A stretch of 64,000 bases of DNA from an uncultured Flavobacteriaceae bacterium (GCA_943788165.1 CALSPF010000001.1:496001-560000); one strand, 5' to 3'; shown: positions 24,460 to 33,141, counted from the first letter of the stretch. Translations and numbers: made by a program. The notes: a model not told the origin generated them from the letters alone.

Positions 24460-26907
24460 ATGCAGTTTTTCATTGATGTTTTATTGCCTTTACCCTTGCC
24501 TAGAGCATTTACCTATTGGGTCAATGAAGCTGAATTCGATTTTCTTTCTCCGGGCTTTCGTGTAGGTGTTCCCTTTGGGAAAAACAAATTGTATACGGGA
24601 CTTGTGTATAAAAAGCATCGCGTGGCGCCACAGGCCTATACGCCCAAAACAATCGAAGTGATTTTGGAAGATCACTCCATTGTTACACCCCAACAGCTTC
24701 AATTTTGGGAATGGATGAGTGATTATTATCGTTGCTCTATGGGTAATATACTTCGTGCTGCACTTCCCTCCGCTTTTTTATTGACAAGCGAGACCTTTAT
24801 TTCACGGGTCAAGGAAATAGAAATTGATTGGGACGGATTGAGTGACGAAGCCTACCTTGTGCTTGAAGCGCTTGAGCAAAGAGATTTATTGATTGAAGAT
24901 ATTCAGGCGATTGTTCAACGAAAAACGGTTTTGCCCTTGTTGCAAACTTTAATTGAGAAAGGCTATGTGCAAACACTTCAATCTTTAAAGGAAAAATACA
25001 AACCAAAAAAGCATCGTTACCTCCGCATTCACCCCGACCATTCGACAGACGAGGCGCTGAGTAGTCTCTTTGATCAACTCAAACGTGCTCCAAAGCAGAG
25101 CGCTTTTTTATTGGGCTTATATCAGTTAAAGAATGAGGAAGAGTGGGTAAAACTTAGTTTGCTTAAAAAGCAATTAGATGTAACCAGTGGTTTGGTGAGA
25201 ATACTTTTGGATAAGGGGGTTATAGAAGAGCAGTGGGTGCAAGAAGACCGTGTGTTGTTAAAAGAAATGAACGGCGATTCAAAGCCGGTTTTGTCTTTTG
25301 CGCAGCAAACTGCTTTGAATGATATCCAGCAGCAATGGGAAGAGAAAGAAGTGGTCTTGTTAGAAGGAGTTACTTCTTCAGGGAAAACTGAAGTGTATTT
25401 TTCTTTGATCGAAGAACAGCTAAAGAAAGAAAAGCAAGTGTTGTTTCTCTTACCAGAAATTTCATTGACGGCCCAAATGGTGCAACGTTTGCAAAAACGT
25501 TTTGGCGAGCAAGTAACTGTTTTTCATTCAAAATTCTCCATTCACGAGCGGGTAGAGGTCTGGAAAAACATTCTTCACAATAGCCCAAAAGCACGGATTG
25601 TACTCGGTGCTCGTTCAGCTATTTTTTTACCTTTTAATCGACTAGGGTTAATTGTTGTAGATGAGGAAAACGAATCCTCTTTTAAACAATTTGACCCTGC
25701 ACCACGTTACCAAGCACGCGATGCGGCCATTGTTTTGGCGAATCAGTATAAATGTAAATTATTGCTAGGATCGGCCACCCCATCAATAGAATCACGCTTT
25801 AATGTAGAGCGTAAGAAATATGGTCATGTTCAATTGCTTGAACGTTTTGGAGAAGCAGTGCTTCCTTTAGTGCAAACCATTGATTTAAAAGAAGCACACA
25901 AGAAAAAAGAAATGAAGGGTTTGTTTTCAAAAACACTTTTTGAGCAGATAGAAAATAACTTGTTGGAAGGGAAGCAAATTATTCTTTTCCAAAACAGAAG
26001 AGGATATGCTCCTTTGTTGGAGTGCCACACTTGTGGGCATATTCCTCAATGCACCAATTGTGATGTATCGTTGACCTATCATCAATACAATCACCAACTA
26101 AGATGTCATTACTGCGGTTATCACATTGCCAAGCCTATTCAGTGTGTGGTGTGTTCTGGTCCATCCTTAGAATTGAAAGGAACTGGAACTCAACAAATTG
26201 AAGAACAAGTGCAACAGTATTTTCCTCAGGCCAAGGTCGAGCGAATGGATTGGGATTCTACCCGTGGCAAGTGGTCGTTTGAAAGTATCATTGAACGTTT
26301 TACTACCGGAGAAGTCAATATTCTTGTTGGCACCCAGATGGTGACCAAAGGCTTGGATTTTAAAAATGTTGGATTGGTTGGTGTCATCAACGCTGATCCT
26401 TTATTATTTTTCCCTGATTTTCGAGCACACGAACGGGCATTTCAATTGCTCACGCAAGTGGCGGGTCGTGCCGGCCGCTCGAGCGAACAAGGCAAGGTGT
26501 TGATTCAATCCTTTTCTCCAGCTCACCCAGTTTTACAGCAGGTTATTCAAACCAACTACGAAGCTCTTTATACTCAACAAATTCACGAGCGAAGAGCCTT
26601 TGATTATCCTCCTTTCTTTCGTTTAATTCGAATTTCCCTTAAAGCGAGAGACTATCAAAAAGCACAACAAGCTGCACAGTGGTTGCACGATGTATTGGCG
26701 CAGCATTTAACAACACCCATTCTTGGTCCTGTGGATCCAGTGGTGGCGCGAGTGCGAAATCAATACATTAAACAGTTGTTGTTAAAGTACCCTGACAATA
26801 CTTCTCGAAAGCATATCAAAGACGTGTTGTCTAACGCACTAAAGAGCATAGAAGCTATTGGGCAGTTTAGATCTGTGAAGATAAATATCGATGTAGATCC
26901 TTTTTAA
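24460..26907 (+). CDS. priA: Primosomal protein N' (replication restart helicase PriA)
   Basis: Recognises stalled forks and D-loops and reloads the replicative helicase. The 815-residue protein has the DNA-binding N-terminal domain (VLLPLPLPRAFTYWV), Walker A GVTSSGKTEV near residues 303-312, and FLLPEISLTAQMVQRL. The zinc domain near 521-570 has eight cysteines in four CxxC pairs (CHTC, CTNC, CHYC, CVVC). The motif GTQMVTKGLDFKNVGLVGV and the HERAFQLLTQVAGRAGR block close the core. Motif II reads DEEN where PriA normally has DEEH; the surrounding residues (SSFKQFDPAPRYQARD) are conserved, so this looks like a real substitution. The stop interlocks with that of the LytTR regulator gene. Confidence 0.96.
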   Translation: MQFFIDVLLPLPLPRAFTYWVNEAEFDFLSPGFRVGVPFGKNKLYTGLVYKKHRVAPQAYTPKTIEVILEDHSIVTPQQLQFWEWMSDYYRCSMGNILRAALPSAFLLTSETFISRVKEIEIDWDGLSDEAYLVLEALEQRDLLIEDIQAIVQRKTVLPLLQTLIEKGYVQTLQSLKEKYKPKKHRYLRIHPDHSTDEALSSLFDQLKRAPKQSAFLLGLYQLKNEEEWVKLSLLKKQLDVTSGLVRILLDKGVIEEQWVQEDRVLLKEMNGDSKPVLSFAQQTALNDIQQQWEEKEVVLLEGVTSSGKTEVYFSLIEEQLKKEKQVLFLLPEISLTAQMVQRLQKRFGEQVTVFHSKFSIHERVEVWKNILHNSPKARIVLGARSAIFLPFNRLGLIVVDEENESSFKQFDPAPRYQARDAAIVLANQYKCKLLLGSATPSIESRFNVERKKYGHVQLLERFGEAVLPLVQTIDLKEAHKKKEMKGLFSKTLFEQIENNLLEGKQIILFQNRRGYAPLLECHTCGHIPQCTNCDVSLTYHQYNHQLRCHYCGYHIAKPIQCVVCSGPSLELKGTGTQQIEEQVQQYFPQAKVERMDWDSTRGKWSFESIIERFTTGEVNILVGTQMVTKGLDFKNVGLVGVINADPLLFFPDFRAHERAFQLLTQVAGRAGRSSEQGKVLIQSFSPAHPVLQQVIQTNYEALYTQQIHERRAFDYPPFFRLIRISLKARDYQKAQQAAQWLHDVLAQHLTTPILGPVDPVVARVRNQYIKQLLLKYPDNTSRKHIKDVLSNALKSIEAIGQFRSVKINIDVDPF

Positions 26908-27602
26908 ATCGATAAGATTAATTCTTTGAATGCTTTTGTGCGAAAACGACTCAGAGGAATGGTTTTGTTCTTTAAATTAATTTCGTTAGAAGTATAGTTT
27001 TTCACTTTTTGAAGATTAATGATGTAAGATTTGTGACTTCTGAAAAAGGTACTGGCTGGAAGTAATTCCAGGATTTTTTTCATTGACATTAACACGACGT
27101 ACTTTCGTTTTGGTGTTGCTATTTTCACATAGTCTCCCATGGCTTCAATGAAATCAATTTTTTCGTGCTCGATTCTTTCGGTCATTAAATCACAGCGTAC
27201 TTCAATGTATCTAGCAGGAAGAATGATTTCTTTTTTCTCCAGAAGGTAATTTTGATTGGCTAAGCGTTCTATCGTTTTTTGAAAACGAAACGGCTCCATG
27301 GGTTTTAAAATAAAGTCAAATACTCCAATCGAATAAGCCTTTATGGCATCTTTTGTTCGAGGCGAAAGTATAATAATGGGTTGTTTTGCTTGGTGTTTTT
27401 CAATGAACGAAAAGCCCAATTGGTTACTAAGGTTTGGATCAATGATCAAAAAATCGACTGTAGCCTCGTGAAGGAATTTTGTAGCTTCTTTGATGGAAGA
27501 AAAAACATGAACAAGTTCAATTTGAGTAGATTCAGTAGCCAATTTTACCAGTTGAGCACAGCTGGTTTCATTTTCATCAATTAAAATAAATGACAAGGGC
27601 AT
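26904..27602 (-). CDS. LytTR-family response regulator
   Basis: Cytoplasmic DNA-binding regulator of 232 residues, taken from ATG 27602 (MPLSFILIDENETS). A TTG 18 nt upstream lies in a -7 box. The receiver domain (about 1-110) has the acidic pocket (IDEN), phosphoacceptor Asp55 in DFLIIDPNLSN, Ser80 and Lys100 (FDFILKPMEPFRF). The LytTR domain (about 130-232) shows ARYIEVRCDLMTERI, FIEAMGDYVKIATPKRKYVV, SMKKILELLPASTFFRSHKS and NEINLKNKTIPLSR. No histidine kinase gene is adjacent, so it is an orphan here. The stop interlocks with priA. Confidence 0.92.
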   Translation of the reverse strand: MPLSFILIDENETSCAQLVKLATESTQIELVHVFSSIKEATKFLHEATVDFLIIDPNLSNQLGFSFIEKHQAKQPIIILSPRTKDAIKAYSIGVFDFILKPMEPFRFQKTIERLANQNYLLEKKEIILPARYIEVRCDLMTERIEHEKIDFIEAMGDYVKIATPKRKYVVLMSMKKILELLPASTFFRSHKSYIINLQKVKNYTSNEINLKNKTIPLSRFRTKAFKELILSI

Positions 27603-27617
27603 GGGTTGTTTTTTAAA

Positions 27618-27625
27618 CAAAAATA
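27618..27625 (-). promoter_or_regulatory. -7 promoter box (TATTTTTG, minus strand) for the LytTR regulator gene
   Basis: Exact TAnnTTTG match ending 15 nt before the ATG at 27602. It lies back to back with the rpsF promoter, about 50 nt away. Confidence 0.5.
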
Positions 27626-27673
27626 AGGAAAATCAATTTCTCTTGCCCTGATTCAAAAAAAAAGGCAGTAATA

Positions 27674-27705
27674 TTTGGTCTAGGAGGTGAATTCCACTAT
27701 TTTTG
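27674..27705 (+). promoter_or_regulatory. Promoter of rpsF-rpsR-rplI (TTTG, 20 nt, TATTTTTG)
   Basis: TTTG at 27674-27677 and TATTTTTG at 27698-27705 with a 20-nt spacer, a full match to the Bacteroidetes consensus, 22 nt before the rpsF ATG. Confidence 0.8.
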
Positions 27706-27727
27706 CAGCCTTAATTAAATCAATTAT

Positions 27728-28072
27728 ATGAACCATTACGAAACTGTTTTCATTTTGAATCCCGTTTTATCTGAAGAACAGATAAAGGAAGCAGTTAAGA
27801 AATTTGCCGCCATCCTAACAGATAAAGGCGCCAAATTTGTTAACCAAGAAGATTGGGGGCTAAAGAAATTGGCTTACCCTATTCAAAACAAAAAAAGTGG
27901 TTTTTACCACTTATTTGAGTACACCGTTATCGGTGAAGCGATCAACCCTCTAGAGGTTGAATTTAGAAGAGATGAGCGTGTTATGCGTTACCTCACAGTA
28001 CGACTCGACAAGCATGCAATTGCTTGGGCTGACAAACGAGTAAAGAAAATTAAAGCTAACGCTAAAGCCTAA
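27728..28072 (+). CDS. rpsF: 30S ribosomal protein S6
   Basis: Binds S18 and 16S rRNA in the platform of the small subunit. The 114-residue protein begins [20 protein letters not shown] and contains [20 protein letters not shown] and [20 protein letters not shown], diagnostic of S6. It leads the rpsF-rpsR-rplI operon, with a strong consensus promoter before it and the rplI terminator after. The ssb gene often found between rpsF and rpsR in other phyla is absent. Confidence 0.97.
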   Translation: MNHYETVFILNPVLSEEQIKEAVKKFAAILTDKGAKFVNQEDWGLKKLAYPIQNKKSGFYHLFEYTVIGEAINPLEVEFRRDERVMRYLTVRLDKHAIAWADKRVKKIKANAKA

Positions 28073-28077
28073 TCGAG

Positions 28078-28374
28078 ATGTCAAAAATAGAAGAACAATC
28101 TAAAGGAAGAAAAGAGGGGGAAATTCGTTATTTAACCCCACTTAATATTGAAACTAATAACAAGAAAAAATACTGTCGTTTCAAACGTTCTGGTATTAAG
28201 TATATTGACTACAAAGATGCTAACTTTTTAATTGGCTTTGTGAATGAGCAAGGAAAATTATTACCACGTCGTTTAACCGGTACATCGTTGAAATACCAAC
28301 GTAAAGTTTCTGTAGCTGTAAAACGCGCACGTCATTTAGCATTAATGCCTTACGTAGGCGATTTATTAAAATAA
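28078..28374 (+). CDS. rpsR: 30S ribosomal protein S18
   Basis: The 98-residue partner of S6 in the small-subunit platform. The core [40 protein letters not shown] and [14 protein letters not shown] is clearly S18. The N-terminal ~25 residues ([20 protein letters not shown]) make it longer than the ~75-residue enterobacterial protein, as is usual in Bacteroidetes. It lies 5 nt after rpsF. Confidence 0.97.
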   Translation: MSKIEEQSKGRKEGEIRYLTPLNIETNNKKKYCRFKRSGIKYIDYKDANFLIGFVNEQGKLLPRRLTGTSLKYQRKVSVAVKRARHLALMPYVGDLLK

Positions 28375-28385
28375 AACTTTAAATC

Positions 28386-28838
28386 ATGGAACTGATACTC
28401 AGAGAAGATGTACAAAACCTTGGATTTAAGGATGACATCGTTACAGTAAAAAATGGCTTCGGAAGAAACTTTTTAATTCCACAAGGAAAAGCAGTCTTGG
28501 CAACAAGTTCAGCTAAAAAAGTATTGGCTGAAAACGTAAAACAACGCGCTTTTAAAGAGCAAAAAGTAATTGATGATGCAACCAAATTAGGGAAAGCCCT
28601 AACCGCATTAGAAATTAAAATTTCTTCTAAAGTTGGATCTGGTGACAAATTGTTTGGCTCAATTGGAGCGCAAGATGTAGCCGATGCTTTCGCAAAAGCT
28701 GGACAAGCAATTGACAAGAAATTCATCAGCTTACCAGGACGTACAATCAAGCGTCTTGGTGCCTATGAAGCAACTGTTCGCTTGCACAGAGAAGTTGTTA
28801 TACAGGCGCCCTTCGAAATTATTCCTGAAAAGGGATAA
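28386..28838 (+). CDS. rplI: 50S ribosomal protein L9
   Basis: Two-domain L9, 150 residues. The N-terminal rRNA-binding domain MELILREDVQNLGFKDDIVT, VKNGFGRNFLIPQGKAV is followed by the long connecting helix and a C-terminal domain (GSGDKLFGSIGAQDVADAF, GAYEATVRLHREVVIQAPFE). It closes the rpsF-rpsR-rplI operon and is followed by a strong terminator at 28858-28882. Confidence 0.97.
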   Translation: MELILREDVQNLGFKDDIVTVKNGFGRNFLIPQGKAVLATSSAKKVLAENVKQRAFKEQKVIDDATKLGKALTALEIKISSKVGSGDKLFGSIGAQDVADAFAKAGQAIDKKFISLPGRTIKRLGAYEATVRLHREVVIQAPFEIIPEKG

Positions 28839-28857
28839 GCCAGTATTTTAAATCTTC

Positions 28858-28882
28858 AACCCCACCTAGGTGGGGTTTTTTT
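28858..28882 (+). terminator. Rho-independent terminator of the rpsF-rpsR-rplI operon
   Basis: The perfect 20-nt palindrome AACCCCACCTAGGTGGGGTT at 28858-28877, running into seven T residues. It ends only 2 nt before the ATG of the next gene (28885). Confidence 0.88.
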
Positions 28883-28884
28883 GT

Positions 28885-29355
28885 ATGAACTATCACCGTT
28901 TAAGTAAAGAACAATTTGAAGAACTCCACGAGGAGTTCGCCAAATATTTGGCCGCTTTATCGATCGATCGAAAAGAGTGGGAGCAAATAAAAGCCAATCA
29001 GCCCCAAGCTGTTGAGGTTCATCTAGATCAATTCTCTGATTTAGTATGGGAAGATGTATTGTCTAAAGACTTGTATTTAGAACACTTAAGTCCCAACCAT
29101 TTCTTTGTTTTTGAATGCCTAGCCGATGCCATGCGACTAATCGCGGTAAAACTCTCTACCGTTGAGCACGATATTATGACTAAAGAGGGATGGCAATGGT
29201 TATTACACCATATTCATGACGAATCTGTCACCATTTATCGTTCGACTAAAGCCTATGACCATGACCGTAAAGAAGAATTGTACGGCATGATTTTAAAAGG
29301 CGCACAAATTAGTCAAGGTGTTCGCTTTAAAAGTATCGCTGAATTTCTTTCATAA
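28885..29355 (+). CDS. Conserved protein resembling DUF6495
   Basis: A 156-residue cytoplasmic protein from ATG 28885 (MNYHRLSKEQFEELHEEFAK). A longer reading would begin inside the rplI terminator. The blocks LAALSIDRKEWEQIK, DQFSDLVWEDVLSKDLYLEH and GWQWLLHHIHDESVTIYRST match my memory of DUF6495, a family restricted to Flavobacteriia and relatives and of unknown function. No catalytic motif, membrane helix or signal is visible. It lies between rplI and hisS in the same orientation. Its own promoter is not obvious, and the rplI terminator ends immediately upstream, so read-through may supply its transcript. Confidence 0.75.
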   Translation: MNYHRLSKEQFEELHEEFAKYLAALSIDRKEWEQIKANQPQAVEVHLDQFSDLVWEDVLSKDLYLEHLSPNHFFVFECLADAMRLIAVKLSTVEHDIMTKEGWQWLLHHIHDESVTIYRSTKAYDHDRKEELYGMILKGAQISQGVRFKSIAEFLS

Positions 29356-29404
29356 GCCTTTCAAAATTTAGGATATTTGCAGCAAACGCTTTTTATCTAT
29401 ACCT

Positions 29405-30781
29405 ATGAAGCCATCTATTCCTAAAGGAACCCGAGATTTTTCATCCCTTGAAGTTGCCAAACGCAATTATTTGAAAGAAATCCTGCAAACTGCTTTTGAA
29501 AGCGCCGGTTTTCAGCCCATAGAAACACCCTCGTTTGAGAAATCAGAAACCCTGTTGGGTAAATATGGTGAAGAAGGGGATCGACTTATTTTTAAGATTC
29601 TTTCCAATGGCGAAAAATTAAAAAAGGCCGATTTGGCTGCTCTTGAAGAAAATAGACTAGGGGCCTTTTCTAGTTCCTTGTCTGAAAAAGCCTTGCGTTA
29701 TGATTTAACCGTTCCTTTTGCACGTTATGTGGTACAGCATCAAAATGAGTTGTTTTTTCCTTTTAAGCGATACCAAATTCAGCCAGTTTGGCGCGCAGAC
29801 CGCCCACAGCACGGACGTTTTCAAGAATTTTTTCAGTGCGATGCCGATGTAGTTGGGAGTACTTCTCTATGGCAAGAAGTAGAACTTTGTCAATTGTATG
29901 CTGTTGTTTTTGCTGCCCTTGGAATAGAAGGAGCCACAATAAAAATAAACAACCGAAAAATATTAGCTGGAATAGCCGAGGTCATTGGTGCCCAAGAGCA
30001 GTTAATTGACTTTACCGTTGCCCTTGATAAGCTGGATAAAATTGGTTTTGAAGGAGTAGTAAAAGAATTGAAAGAGAAAAACTTTTCTGCCGATGCCATA
30101 GAACGTATTTCACCATTAATGTCTCTAGCAGGTTCAGCAAAAGAACGTCTAAGTCAACTCGAAGATTTTTTGAGTAATTCAGAAATTGGAAAGGATGGAA
30201 TAGAGGAAGTACGTTTCGTTGTATACCAATCTGAAGCCCTTGGCGTAAAAGGAACACAACTTGCTATCGATGTTACTTTGGCACGCGGATTAAATTATTA
30301 TACAGGTTGTATTTTTGAAGTTTCCCCTCCAGCTGGTGTCAAAATGGGCTCTATTGGTGGAGGTGGTAGATATGACAATTTAACGGCTGGTTTTGGCATG
30401 AAGAACATGAGTGGAGTAGGGATCTCTTTTGGTTTTGACCGCATCTATCTTGTTTTAGAAGAACTTGGTTTATTCCCGACTTCTGTTCAGGCGCAAAGCC
30501 AAATTATTTTCCTCAATTTTGGTGACAGTACTGCTCTCAAATGCAATCAGTTGATCGCTTCTTTACGTCAAAAAGGACTACGTGCAGAGTTTTACCCAGA
30601 TGCAGTCAAGATGAAAAAACAATTGTCTTACGCGAATCAAAAACAAATCCCATGGGTCGCTCTCTTGGGTGAAGAAGAGTTATCCCGCAATGAAGTAGTG
30701 CTTAAAAACATGAAAAGTGGCGAACAAGTTGTTCAACCACTTTCCAATATTCTTGAGTATTTGATTTCGCAATTAGCTTAG
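29405..30781 (+). CDS. hisS: Histidine--tRNA ligase
   Basis: Class II aminoacyl-tRNA synthetase charging tRNA-His, 458 residues. Visible motifs are IPKGTRDFSSLEVAKRNYLK (N-terminus), the motif 1-2 region RYDLTVPFARYVVQHQNEL and QPVWRADRPQHGRFQEFFQC, the histidine-specific LARGLNYYTGCIFEV and motif 3 GVGISFGFDRIYLVLEELG. A C-terminal anticodon-binding domain follows (ALKCNQLIASLRQKGLRAEF). The gene stands 49 nt after the DUF6495-like gene. A -7 box with one mismatch (GATATTTG, 29372-29379) lies before it. The stop interlocks with that of trxB. Confidence 0.96.
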   Translation: MKPSIPKGTRDFSSLEVAKRNYLKEILQTAFESAGFQPIETPSFEKSETLLGKYGEEGDRLIFKILSNGEKLKKADLAALEENRLGAFSSSLSEKALRYDLTVPFARYVVQHQNELFFPFKRYQIQPVWRADRPQHGRFQEFFQCDADVVGSTSLWQEVELCQLYAVVFAALGIEGATIKINNRKILAGIAEVIGAQEQLIDFTVALDKLDKIGFEGVVKELKEKNFSADAIERISPLMSLAGSAKERLSQLEDFLSNSEIGKDGIEEVRFVVYQSEALGVKGTQLAIDVTLARGLNYYTGCIFEVSPPAGVKMGSIGGGGRYDNLTAGFGMKNMSGVGISFGFDRIYLVLEELGLFPTSVQAQSQIIFLNFGDSTALKCNQLIASLRQKGLRAEFYPDAVKMKKQLSYANQKQIPWVALLGEEELSRNEVVLKNMKSGEQVVQPLSNILEYLISQLA

Positions 30782-31719
30782 TGTGCACTCAACGCTCCTA
30801 GATAACGTTCTGCATCTAGCGCGGCCATACAACCCGTTCCAGCAGCAGTAACCGCCTGTCTGTACTCTTTGTCTTGTACATCCCCAGAGGCAAAAACTCC
30901 GGGTAAATTTGTTTTGGTAGATTTTCCATGCGTTATTAAATAACCGGCATCATCCATGTCCAATTGGTCTTTAAAGATGTCAGTATTGGGTTTGTGTCCA
31001 ATGGCGATAAAAAGTCCAGTAATGGCAATTTCAGTTTTTTCTTGGGTTTGGTTGTTGACCATGCGTAGGCCTTCTACAACTTGCTCGCCAAGCACTTCGT
31101 CCACTTCAGTGTGGTATAAAACTTCAATGTTCTCAGTATTATTAACACGATGTTGCATGGCTTTTGATGCACGCATTTCACCTTTACGAACCAACATGGT
31201 AACCTTAGTACAAATATTGGCTAAATAGGTAGCTTCTTCAGCAGCCGTATCTCCAGCACCAACAATGGCAATTTCTTGTCCTTTATAAAAGAAACCATCG
31301 CAAACAGCACAAGCCGAAACTCCACCACCACGAAGACGCTGTTCACTTGGTATTCCAAGATATTTAGCACTTGCTCCTGTTGAGATGATAATCGTTTCTG
31401 CTTCTATGGTTGTAGTGCTGTCTACTACTACCGTATGTATTCCTCCGACTTCTTTACTAAGGTTTACTTCGGTCGCATGCCCAATACGAACTTCTGTTCC
31501 AAAACGTTCTGCCTGCTGTTGTAACTCAACCATCATGGTTGGACCATCAATACCTTTGGCATATCCCGGAAAGTTATCTACCTCAGTTGTTGTTGTTAGT
31601 TGTCCACCCGGTTCCATTCCAGTATATACTACAGGTTTAAGATCAGCTCGTGCAGCATAGATAGCTGCAGTATATCCTGCAGGTCCGCTACCAATGATCA
31701 AACATTTAATTCGTTCCAT
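30778..31719 (-). CDS. trxB: Thioredoxin-disulfide reductase
   Basis: FAD/NADPH enzyme that keeps thioredoxin reduced in the cytoplasm. The 313-residue protein shows the FAD loop LIIGSGPAGYTAAIYAARAD, the redox pair Cys137 and Cys140 in SACAVCDGFFYKG, the NADPH loop IVGAGDTAAEEATYLA and the second FAD motif GVFASGDVQDKEYRQAVTAA. Length is typical for the low-molecular-weight type. Two -7 boxes lie just upstream (31741-31756). The stop interlocks with the convergent hisS gene. Confidence 0.97.
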   Translation of the reverse strand: MERIKCLIIGSGPAGYTAAIYAARADLKPVVYTGMEPGGQLTTTTEVDNFPGYAKGIDGPTMMVELQQQAERFGTEVRIGHATEVNLSKEVGGIHTVVVDSTTTIEAETIIISTGASAKYLGIPSEQRLRGGGVSACAVCDGFFYKGQEIAIVGAGDTAAEEATYLANICTKVTMLVRKGEMRASKAMQHRVNNTENIEVLYHTEVDEVLGEQVVEGLRMVNNQTQEKTEIAITGLFIAIGHKPNTDIFKDQLDMDDAGYLITHGKSTKTNLPGVFASGDVQDKEYRQAVTAAGTGCMAALDAERYLGALSAH

Positions 31720-31740
31720 TTGTCAGTTTTTTATTCTTTC

Positions 31741-31756
31741 CAAACTTACAAAACTA
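31741..31756 (-). promoter_or_regulatory. Two abutting -7 boxes before trxB
   Basis: On the minus strand this reads TAGTTTTG then TAAGTTTG, two exact TAnnTTTG matches. The nearer one ends 21 nt before the ATG. Thirteen bases (plus strand CAAACTTACAAAA) are identical to the arrangement at 1978-1990. Confidence 0.5.
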
Positions 31757-31905
31757 AGTTCTTAGCGTTCTGTACTATTGTTTTTTTTTTCGCTGTTTTA
31801 TTAACTGTAGGAGGAGAATTGTTAATAATCGTCCTTTGTAACTTAAATAATTCTCGGATGATTGTTTTATTGGATAATTGTAACTTGGATCATTAATAAA
31901 AATGA

Positions 31906-33141
31906 ATGAATTTATTCAATCTTCCAGACAACTACTCCCTTAAAAATGATGTAATTGCTGGGATAACAATTGGTGTTGTAACCATCCCTCAAGCCATGGC
32001 TTTTGCTTTGCTGGCAGGTTTACCGCCTATTTATGGCTTGTATGGTTCACTTATTCCATTGGTCATTTATGCTTTCTTTGCGAGCTCTAACTTTCTTAAT
32101 GTTGGACCTGTTTCTGTAATTTCAATTTTTATTTTTCAAACACTTACTCCTTTCGAATCTCCTTTTACAGCAGCATACATCAATTCCGCAATTATTCTAG
32201 GAATAATGATTGGACTCATTCAGTATTTAATGGGACTTTTTCGTTTGGGGACCTTTGCGAATTATTTGCAAAAAAGTGTAATTTCTGGTTTTATACAAGC
32301 CGCAGCTATAGTCATTATTTTATCTCAACTTTCACCTGGTTTTGGTATAGAATTACCCATAGAGGGTACCTATTTTGGAAAGGTAATTTATTTACTTAAT
32401 AACATTGCATCCAGTCATTCTGTATCTACTTTTTTGTTTATCTCCTCCCTGTCGATTCTTTTTGTGTTTGCCACCTATTTCCCAAAGTTCCCTACCACAA
32501 TAACACTGCTTGTTTTGAGTGGATTAGCTTCTTTTTTCCTTGATTTTGAAGCAATGGGTGTCGCTCTCATTGGGGAAGTCCCCGTGGGTTTACCTGTCTT
32601 TATTATGCCATCTTTTAGTTCAGAGAGTTTACGCCTTTTACCTGGAGCTTTAGGTATTGCCTTTGTCGCCTCTATTGGAAGTGTTATTATGGCCAAAAAT
32701 TTTGAAGTAAGTCAACCTTTTCCTTTAGATGTGAATCAGGACCTCAGGGCGTTGGGTCTAACAAAAATTGCCAGTGCATTTTTTGGTTCTTTGGTTCCGG
32801 CAGCTAGTTTTAACCGAACTATTTTGAATATAAAAGTTGGAGCACAAACACAGGTTGCGGGTTTGTTTGCTGCCTTGATTATTCTATTAACGCTTCTTTT
32901 TTTAACTCCAATAGTTTATTTTCTTCCTCAGTCTGTTATTGCAGCTATTATTATATATTCTGTCTATTTTTTGTTTGATTTCAGTTTAATCAAGCAATTA
33001 TTGATGACCAGCAAAATAGATGCATTTTATTTGCTTTTCACTACTGTAATGACCCTTGTTTTTGGGTTTGTGTTTGGCATTTTCTTAGGTGTATTTATTT
33101 CTCTTTTGGGAAATTACCTTAGGAAAAGGACAATCAGTTAA
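31906..33141 (+). CDS. SulP-family inorganic anion transporter lacking a STAS domain
   Basis: Inner-membrane anion transporter (sulfate, bicarbonate or similar) of 411 residues with about 10-14 hydrophobic helices. The SulP signature is in the N-terminal third: DVIAGITIGVVTIPQAMAFA, LLAGLPPIYGLYGSLIP and NVGPVSVISIFIF. A later conserved block is FGSLVPAASFNRTILNIKVG. Most SulP proteins have ~550 or more residues with a cytoplasmic STAS domain. Here the frame stops after the last helix (LGVFISLLGNYLRKRTIS), so the STAS domain is missing and not merely frameshifted: convergent coding sequence begins at once. The start is the ATG at 31906; an overlapping ATG at 31902 is out of frame. The stop interlocks with the lipoprotein gene. 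Confidence 0.9.
   Translation: MNLFNLPDNYSLKNDVIAGITIGVVTIPQAMAFALLAGLPPIYGLYGSLIPLVIYAFFASSNFLNVGPVSVISIFIFQTLTPFESPFTAAYINSAIILGIMIGLIQYLMGLFRLGTFANYLQKSVISGFIQAAAIVIILSQLSPGFGIELPIEGTYFGKVIYLLNNIASSHSVSTFLFISSLSILFVFATYFPKFPTTITLLVLSGLASFFLDFEAMGVALIGEVPVGLPVFIMPSFSSESLRLLPGALGIAFVASIGSVIMAKNFEVSQPFPLDVNQDLRALGLTKIASAFFGSLVPAASFNRTILNIKVGAQTQVAGLFAALIILLTLLFLTPIVYFLPQSVIAAIIIYSVYFLFDFSLIKQLLMTSKIDAFYLLFTTVMTLVFGFVFGIFLGVFISLLGNYLRKRTIS

Noticed and set aside
31809-31896. Shine-Dalgarno-like AGGAGGAG followed by a short TTG/ATG frame before the SulP gene
   Set aside because: Strong SD sequences are not characteristic of this phylum, the frame has fewer than 30 codons without recognisable features, and no -7 box precedes it. 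Treated as chance in the 186-nt intergenic region.
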